A stretch of DNA of 9,518 nucleotides from VAZQ01 sp036522235 (GTDB taxonomy: Bacteria; Pseudomonadota; Alphaproteobacteria; Rhizobiales; Xanthobacteraceae), in NCBI GenBank assembly GCA_036522235.1, contig DATDGG010000478.1, positions 1-9,518 of the forward strand. Reading direction: 5' to 3'. Position 1 is the first letter of the stretch, and each line of letters opens with the position of its first letter. The notes below the pieces were generated by a model. That model saw only the letters and a list, made by a program, of their open reading frames with translations, did not search any database and had not been told where the DNA came from. Positions 4,988-9,518 of the stretch are shown here, one piece after another. The position numbers were made by a program, and so were the translations under genes.

Positions 4988-7801
4988 TCAGCCCGCCGCG
5001 CTGGCGCGCGCGGGCCGCGTCGAAGCCTGGTCGTCCGGCAGGAACAGCTGGATGAGCGCGCGCTTGATCGCCGCCTGGCGGGTAGCCGAGGTGATCTTGG
5101 CGCCGAACAGATCGGTAATATAGAACACGTCGACCACGCGCTCGCCGAACGTCGCCACATGCGCGGAGGCGATGTTCAGGTTGAGCTTGGACAAGGTCGT
5201 GGTCAGCTCGAACAACAGGCCGGGCCGATCGAGGCCGGTCACCTCGATCATGGTATAGCGGTCCGACCACGCATCGTTGATCATCACCTCGGGCTCGAGC
5301 GCGAAGGCCTTGTAGCGGCCCTTCGGGGCGAGCCGCTTCGCCACCATGTCGGGCAGCTTGATCGAGCCGCGCAGCACCTGCTCGATCGTGTCGGCGACCC
5401 GGGTGGCGCGCCGCTCCTCGTCCTCGTCGCGTTCGAACTCGCGCGACACCGCGATCGTGTCGAGGGCGCAGCCGTCGGTGGTGGTGAAGATCTGCGCGTC
5501 CACGATATTGGCGCCCGCCATCGCGCAGGCGCCGGCGATGATCGACAACAGCCACGGGTGGTCGGGGGCGAACACCGTGAGCTCGACCACGCCGCGCGAA
5601 CTGTCGAAATTGACCGCGGTCGACAGCGATTTCCTGGCCTCGCCGGCGGCGCGCAGGAAGCGCGCATGCGCGACCTGCTGCGGCAGATCGACCTTGAGCC
5701 AATAGGCCGGATAGTGCCGCCCCACATAGGCATCGAGCCGCTCGGGGGGCCAATCTCGAAGCTCGGCCCGCAGCTCCGCCTGCGCCATGGCGACCCGCTG
5801 GGCGCGGTTGACCTCGGAGAAGCCGCCGGTCAGCACCGGCTCGGTCTCGTAATAGAGCGTGCGCAAGAGCTGCGCCTTCCAGCCGTTCCATACGCCGGGG
5901 CCGACGCCCTTGATGTCGGCGGTGGTCAGAATGGTGAGAAGCTTCATGCGCTCGATCGATTGCGCCACGCTGGCGAAATTCTGGATGGTCATGCGGTCGG
6001 AGAGATCGCGCGACTGGGCGACCGACGACATCACCAGGTGCTGCTCCACCAGCCAAGCCACGGTCTCCGTCTCCGCCGGCGAGCAGCCGAGCCGCGGGCA
6101 GAACCGCCGCGCGATGCGCGCGCCCGCGATCGAGTGGTCCTCGATGCGGCCCTTGGCGATGTCGTGCAGGAACAGCGCGATATAGAGAAGCGTGCGATGC
6201 TGCGGCTGGATCGAGCGCATCAGGTCGTTGGCGAACGGCGTATCGGCGCTGGTGCCGGCATCGATCTCGGACAGGATGCCGATGCAGCGCAACAGATGCT
6301 CGTCCACCGTATAGTGGTGATACATGTTGAACTGCATCATCGCCACGATGCGGCCGAAGGCGCGCACGAAATGGCCAAGCACGCCGGTCTCGTTCATGCG
6401 GCGCAGCACGATCTCGGGCGCGTGCCTGGAGGTGAGGATTTCGAGGAACAGGCGGTTCGCCTCCTCGTTCTTGCGCAGGTGGATGTCGATGAGCTTGAGG
6501 GAGCGCGTGGCGAGCCGCAGCGCGTCCGGATGGAAGGCGAGATTGTGCTTCTGCGCCAGGTGGAACATGCGGATCAGGTTGACCGAATCGCGCGCGAAGA
6601 CGCGCTCGTCGGCGACGTTGATGCGATTGTAGTCGACCACGAAGTCTTCGGTTTCGCTGAGCAGCCGCCGCCGGCGCGGGCGGAATTTCGCCATCACGCG
6701 GCCGAGCGCCGGCATCGCCTTGGCCTGGCTGTCCTCGAGCTCCGCGCACAGGATGGCGGTGAGATCGCCGACGTCCTTGGCGACCAGAAAATAATGCTTC
6801 ATGAAACGCTCGACGTCGCGCTGCCCCGGATGTTCCGTATAGCCGAGCCGCACCGCGATATCGCGCTGGATGTCGAAGGAAAGCCGCTCCTCGGCGCGGC
6901 CGGTGACGAAGTGCATGTGGCAGCGCACCGCCCAGAGAAAATCGCCGCAGCGGCGGAAGCGGGTATATTCGCGCCGGTCGTAGACGCCGTGTGCGATCAG
7001 CTCCTCGCGCTCCTGCACCCGGTAGACGTATTTGGCGATCCAATAGAGCGTGTGCAGGTCGCGCAGGCCGCCCTTGCCGTCCTTCACATTGGGCTCTACC
7101 AGGTAGCGCGACTGCCCGGCGCGACGGTGGCGCTCCTCGCGCTCGGCGAGCTTGGCGGTGACGAATTCCTTGGCGGTGCCGCGCACCACCTCCTTGTCGA
7201 ACCGCGCCATCAGGTCGTCGTAGAGCTTGCGGTCGCCGAGCAGATAGCGCGCCTCGAGGATCGAGGTGCGGATGGTCATGTCGGCCTTGGACTGGCGGAT
7301 GCACTCGTCGATGGAGCGGGTGGCGTGGCCGACCTTGAGCCCCATGTCCCACAGGCAATAGAGGATCGCCTCGGCGATCGATTCCGACCAGGCGGTCTGC
7401 TTGTAGGGCAACAGGAACAGGAGATCGATGTCGGAGCCGGGCGCCAGGATGCCGCGGCCATAGCCGCCGGTGGCGACGATCGCCATGCGCTCCGCCTGCG
7501 AGGGATTCTGCGCCGGATAGAGATGCTTCTCGGCGAGATCGAACAGGATGCGGATGACCTCGTCCTGCATGAAGCAGAGCCGTTCGGCGCAGCGCCGGCC
7601 GCGCCGGTCCTTGAGCAGCAATTGCTCCGCCTTGGCCCGCCCGCGCGCCATCTCGGCCTTGAGATGCTGGGCGACGGCGTTGCGCATGTCGCGGTCGCGG
7701 CCGGCATGGAGCGCGGCGAGCTGTTCCAGCGCCGCCGCGATGGCGGGCGTGTCGAGCAGATCGGCTGCCCCGGGCGGAATCGGTTCGGCAGGTGAAAGCA
7801 T
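4988..7801 (-). CDS. glnD: Bifunctional [protein-PII] uridylyltransferase/uridylyl-removing enzyme GlnD
   Basis: GlnD senses glutamine and attaches UMP to PII proteins (GlnB/GlnK) when nitrogen is scarce, removing it when glutamine is plentiful. The 937-residue product has the full family order. The nucleotidyltransferase site is GGYGRG at 112-117 with metal-binding Asp124 and Asp126 in SDID. The HD hydrolase domain that removes UMP has His546-Asp547 in FLHDIAKGR. Two C-terminal ACT domains, which bind glutamine, carry DHPWLL near 747 and DRPGLLFE near 858. Length is normal for the family and no key residue is missing. ATG 7801 fits the usual N-terminus, though no strong ribosome site precedes it. 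The neighbour downstream is a PBP1A gene rather than the murJ or mutS linkage I recall from other Rhizobiales. A divergent AT-rich promoter region lies upstream. Confidence 0.97.
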   Translation of the reverse strand: MLSPAEPIPPGAADLLDTPAIAAALEQLAALHAGRDRDMRNAVAQHLKAEMARGRAKAEQLLLKDRRGRRCAERLCFMQDEVIRILFDLAEKHLYPAQNPSQAERMAIVATGGYGRGILAPGSDIDLLFLLPYKQTAWSESIAEAILYCLWDMGLKVGHATRSIDECIRQSKADMTIRTSILEARYLLGDRKLYDDLMARFDKEVVRGTAKEFVTAKLAEREERHRRAGQSRYLVEPNVKDGKGGLRDLHTLYWIAKYVYRVQEREELIAHGVYDRREYTRFRRCGDFLWAVRCHMHFVTGRAEERLSFDIQRDIAVRLGYTEHPGQRDVERFMKHYFLVAKDVGDLTAILCAELEDSQAKAMPALGRVMAKFRPRRRRLLSETEDFVVDYNRINVADERVFARDSVNLIRMFHLAQKHNLAFHPDALRLATRSLKLIDIHLRKNEEANRLFLEILTSRHAPEIVLRRMNETGVLGHFVRAFGRIVAMMQFNMYHHYTVDEHLLRCIGILSEIDAGTSADTPFANDLMRSIQPQHRTLLYIALFLHDIAKGRIEDHSIAGARIARRFCPRLGCSPAETETVAWLVEQHLVMSSVAQSRDLSDRMTIQNFASVAQSIERMKLLTILTTADIKGVGPGVWNGWKAQLLRTLYYETEPVLTGGFSEVNRAQRVAMAQAELRAELRDWPPERLDAYVGRHYPAYWLKVDLPQQVAHARFLRAAGEARKSLSTAVNFDSSRGVVELTVFAPDHPWLLSIIAGACAMAGANIVDAQIFTTTDGCALDTIAVSREFERDEDEERRATRVADTIEQVLRGSIKLPDMVAKRLAPKGRYKAFALEPEVMINDAWSDRYTMIEVTGLDRPGLLFELTTTLSKLNLNIASAHVATFGERVVDVFYITDLFGAKITSATRQAAIKRALIQLFLPDDQASTRPARASAAG

Positions 7802-7894
7802 GGCGCGATGGGATAGCGGAGCGAAGCCCGCCTGTCACGATGCCGGCGATCGAAGTCCGCGCGCCGGCTCAACGGTGTGGGAAATATATTCTAT

Positions 7895-7900
7895 ATTATA
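7895..7900 (-). promoter_or_regulatory. Possible -10 box of glnD promoter
   Basis: On the minus strand this reads TATAAT, a perfect consensus -10 hexamer, about 94 nt before the glnD start codon. No recognisable -35 hexamer is found 16-18 bp upstream of it and there is no extended -10 TG, so it is only a candidate. AT-rich DNA produces such hexamers by chance. Confidence 0.3.
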
Positions 7901-7924
7901 CGGTATTTCATAATTTATTTTCCG

Positions 7925-7954
7925 TTGACCCCCGCCATATCGCCGGTCTATAGA
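7925..7954 (+). promoter_or_regulatory. Sigma70-type promoter of the ssuA-like gene
   Basis: TTGACC (7925-7930, five of six consensus bases) and TATAGA (7949-7954, four of six) are separated by 18 bp. Transcription would begin near 7961, giving a leader of about 20 nt that contains the strong ribosome site. This is the best promoter match in the window. Its -10 box lies within the right arm of the inverted repeat, so a regulator bound there would block it. Confidence 0.55.
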
Positions 7955-7969
7955 ATATTTTATTTCGCC

Positions 7970-7975
7970 AAGGAG
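7970..7975 (+). promoter_or_regulatory. Strong ribosome binding site fixing the ssuA-like start
   Basis: AAGGAG, six bases before ATG 7982, is a near-ideal Shine-Dalgarno sequence. It decides the start against an in-frame ATG at 7877, which would place an odd AT-coded hydrophobic stretch before the signal peptide and would lie upstream of the proposed promoter. Confidence 0.8.
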
Positions 7976-7981
7976 ATCCGC

Positions 7982-8962
7982 ATGACCCCCCGATCCCGGC
8001 GCGGCTTTTTCACCTGTGCATTGCTGGCTGCCCTTCTTCCGGGCGCGTCGCTGTCCGCGGCCGACAAGCCCAAGGAGATTCGCATCGACTGGGCGACCTA
8101 CAATCCGGTCTCGGTCCTGCTCAAGAACAAGGGCCTCATCGAAAAGGAATTGGCCAAGGACGGCATTGCGGTCGTCTGGGTGCAGACCGTGAGCTCGGCC
8201 AATGCGCTGCAATTCCTCAATGCCGGATCGATCGAGTTCGGCTCGACCGCAGGCTCCGCTGCGCTGATCGCGCGGATCAACGGCAATCCGATCAAATCGG
8301 TCTATGTCTATTCGCGTCCCGAATGGACGGCGCTCGTCACCACCAAGGACAGCAAGATCAACACGGTCGCCGACCTCAGGGGCAAGAAGGTCGCGATGGT
8401 GCGCGGCACCGACCCGCACATCTTCCTGGTGCGCGCGCTGCTCTCGGCCGGCCTGACCGACAAGGACATCACGCCGGTGCTGGTGCAGCAGCACGCCGAC
8501 GGCGGCACCGCGCTCATCCGCGGCGACGTCGATGCCTGGGCCGGGCTCGATCCGATGATGGCGCAGAAGGAGATCGAGGAAGGGGCGCGGCTGTTCTATC
8601 GCAACGCTGCCGCCAATACCTGGGGCATTCTCAATGCCCGCGAGGAGTTCCTCAAGGAGCAGCCCGACCTCGTGCGCCGGGTGCTCGCGGTCTACGAGGA
8701 CGCGCGCAAATACGCGCTCACCCATTACGACGAGCTCAAGCGCGACTTCATCGCGGTGACCAAGCTGCCCGAGAACGTGGTCGACAAGCAGCTCAAGGAG
8801 CGCACCGAGCTGACCCACAGCAAGATCGGTCCCGCGCAGCGCGACTCGATCCTCGAAGCCGGCCTGGCGTTGCAGAAGGCCGGCGTCATCGGGGCCGGCG
8901 TGGACGTCAAGAAGGCGGTCGACGACTTGATCGACGACCGCTTCGTCACCGCCGGGAACTAA
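7982..8962 (+). CDS. ABC transporter substrate-binding protein, SsuA family
   Basis: The 326-residue protein is a periplasmic solute-binding protein of the SsuA/NMT1-like family, which delivers aliphatic sulfonates, taurine, nitrate or related small anions to an ABC importer. Residues 1-27 form a signal peptide with SRRGFF at 5-10, close to the twin-arginine consensus, a hydrophobic core and likely cleavage near 26-27; there is no lipobox. Family features include NAGSIEFGSTAGSAAL (80-95), the DLRGKKVAMVRGTDPH hinge region (131-146) and GDVDAWAGLDPMMA (181-194). Length is normal. No permease or ATPase gene follows within the window; a hairpin follows the stop at once, so the gene appears to be transcribed alone. 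Family membership is firm. The exact ligand cannot be read from sequence. Expression is probably driven by the promoter at 7925-7954. Confidence 0.92.
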   Translation: MTPRSRRGFFTCALLAALLPGASLSAADKPKEIRIDWATYNPVSVLLKNKGLIEKELAKDGIAVVWVQTVSSANALQFLNAGSIEFGSTAGSAALIARINGNPIKSVYVYSRPEWTALVTTKDSKINTVADLRGKKVAMVRGTDPHIFLVRALLSAGLTDKDITPVLVQQHADGGTALIRGDVDAWAGLDPMMAQKEIEEGARLFYRNAAANTWGILNAREEFLKEQPDLVRRVLAVYEDARKYALTHYDELKRDFIAVTKLPENVVDKQLKERTELTHSKIGPAQRDSILEAGLALQKAGVIGAGVDVKKAVDDLIDDRFVTAGN

Positions 8963-8992
8963 CGCGCGTCCAGTCGCGGCGCCTCCCTCTTC

Positions 8993-9017
8993 ACCCCTCC
9001 CCTAAACGGGAGGGGTT
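8993..9017 (+). terminator. Terminator-like hairpin after the ssuA-like gene
   Basis: A perfect 9-bp stem, ACCCCTCCC (8993-9001) with GGGAGGGGT (9008-9016), has a 6-nt loop and lies 30 bp past the stop codon. The stem is strong but only TT follows before mixed sequence, so it may stop transcription poorly or act mainly as a 3' stabiliser. Similar GC-rich hairpins are also dispersed repeats in some rhizobial genomes. Confidence 0.5.
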
Positions 9018-9304
9018 ATAGATAAGCCGGGTCCAGTTCCGCTTTTTGACCACACCGAGAGTCGTGGACGGTGTTGGATGTCTGCCTTGGGGTGAAAGTC
9101 GGAAATTTATTTGCTCACTCTGATGATTGCCGGTTTTGACCCCGAAACGGCCATTCCGCAAGTCCGAATGATGGCCCGACTCTGCCGCGCTCGCTTCCGG
9201 CGGGCAGGTCCGCCTCGTGGGGAAAAGCTGACCAGAACTGCTCAGGTTGAGGTCTTTGGCTCGATCGACAACGCCACAAGCGCTGGGTCTCATGGCGCAA
9301 AGGG
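9018..9304. other. Non-coding stretch with eroded repeat-like sequence
   Basis: No convincing gene is seen on either strand. Short open frames here lack recognisable domains and good ribosome sites. TTTTGACC occurs at 9044-9051 and again at 9134-9141, each followed within a few bases by CCGA, 90 nt apart. The second copy sits in an imperfect palindrome (9130-9150). ACACCG (9052-9057) can pair with CGGTGT (9069-9074). The general look resembles degenerate intergenic repeats common in Bradyrhizobium-like genomes, but that resemblance is from memory and weak. Confidence 0.3.
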
Positions 9305-9511
9305 GTGTGCTATCGTTTGAATAATCCACTTGCGCCCTGCCTCAGTGAACGGACATCGGGAACAGCCGTCCGGGGCGTCCGGTAGGGCCAAAGCACAAAG
9401 TCGCTGCGCTCCAGCCCGCTGCGCGGGGGCAAGAGCCGAGAGGCCGGTAACCAGCCGAGAGGACAGCAATAGCGGTTGGGGAGCTCCGACCTGAGAATCG
9501 AGGGTGTCATG
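9305..9511 (+). other. Region with nested RNA-like stems before a possible gene start
   Basis: Several complementary segments nest like a folded RNA. TGTGCT (9306-9311) pairs with AGCACA (9392-9397). Inside it GCCCTGCC (9334-9341) pairs with GGTAGGGC (9381-9388, one G-U). Inside that CGGAC (9350-9354) pairs with GTCCG (9368-9372). Next come hairpin CCCGC-TGC-GCGGG (9415-9427) and stem CCAGCCG (9451-9457) with CGGTTGG (9473-9479, one G-U). A direct repeat AGCCGAGAGG occurs at 9434 and 9453. At the edge, GAGGG (9500-9504) precedes ATG at 9509-9511, which could begin a gene cut by the window. GTGTG at 9305 resembles a group II intron 5' end, but about 200 nt is too short before an intron reading frame. 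A retron-type RNA or a leader RNA are other options. No family is recognised. Confidence 0.3.
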
Positions 9512-9518
9512 AACCTCA

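Larger units (their letters stand above)
7886..7958. repeat. 10-bp inverted repeat in the AT-rich divergent region
   Basis: ATATTCTATA (7886-7895) and TATAGAATAT (7949-7958) are perfect reverse complements separated by 53 bp. The right arm covers the proposed -10 box of the substrate-binding-protein gene; the left arm touches a TATAAT on the opposite strand (7900-7895). The arms could be two operator half-sites, or two similar -10 regions facing opposite ways. The segment 7877-7966 is strikingly AT-rich against very GC-rich flanks. Confidence 0.45.

Noticed and set aside
5159..7795. Very long open frame (878 codons) antisense to glnD
   Set aside because: It mirrors glnD almost end to end, as expected from GC-rich codon use. 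Its translation is His/Arg/Gly-rich with no recognisable domain, while the glnD frame has all family motifs.
4971..7838. 955-codon frame on the same strand as glnD
   Set aside because: It is a shifted frame of glnD, Arg/Ala-rich and without domains. No frameshift in glnD is needed to explain the region.
7835..8818. 327-codon minus-strand frame across the ssuA-like gene and the AT-rich promoter
   Set aside because: It is antisense to a clear substrate-binding protein and runs through the promoter region; no domain is seen.
8991..9329. 112-codon minus-strand frame in the 3' non-coding region
   Set aside because: It runs through a terminator hairpin and repeat-like DNA and looks like the spurious frames such repeats produce.
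9305..9518. Group II intron with its reverse transcriptase starting at 9509
   Set aside because: GTGTG at 9305 fits an intron 5' end, but about 200 nt is too short to hold domains I-III before an intron-encoded protein, and no other GTGYG start is seen in 8963-9304. Kept only as a weak alternative.

Overview
The window is high-GC chromosomal DNA from an alphaproteobacterium, most likely a member of Rhizobiales/Hyphomicrobiales close to Bradyrhizobium, Xanthobacteraceae or Pseudolabrys. This is judged from the protein sequences, the GC-rich codon use and the PHB-type depolymerase. It holds five complete protein genes, all with intact key motifs, plus informative intergenic DNA. I found no rRNA, tRNA, CRISPR array or recognisable transposase.

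Layout. (1) 1-193: a pair of inverted REP-like hairpins, then an AT-rich promoter segment with a dyad that matches the published PhaR recognition form CTGC-N3-GCAG. (2) 194-1627 (+): intracellular polyhydroxyalkanoate depolymerase PhaZ with a Cys nucleophile. (3) 1628-2007: two terminator-like hairpins, an 18-bp operator-like dyad and a potentially structured leader. (4) 2008-2796 (+): YgjP-type (DUF45) zinc metallopeptidase. (5) 2818-4920 (-): class A penicillin-binding protein 1A. (6) 4988-7801 (-): GlnD, the PII uridylyltransferase/uridylyl-removing enzyme, 67 bp upstream of the PBP gene and on the same strand. (7) 7802-7981: AT-rich divergent intergenic region with a good sigma70-like promoter facing right and a 10-bp inverted repeat. 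(8) 7982-8962 (+): periplasmic substrate-binding protein of the SsuA (sulfonate/nitrate/taurine) family with a twin-arginine-like signal peptide, followed by a strong hairpin. (9) 9018-9518: no recognisable gene; eroded repeat-like DNA, then a segment from 9305 with nested possible RNA stems that ends in a possible start codon at 9509.

The genes are mostly independent housekeeping or metabolic units: carbon-store mobilisation (phaZ), peptidoglycan synthesis (PBP1A), nitrogen sensing (glnD) and solute uptake (ssuA-like). The most testable regulatory idea is PhaR control of phaZ. The least explained DNA is the leader before the metallopeptidase gene and the structured 3' end. No clearly novel multi-gene system is visible; the 3' structured region is the best candidate for something new and is cut by the window edge.
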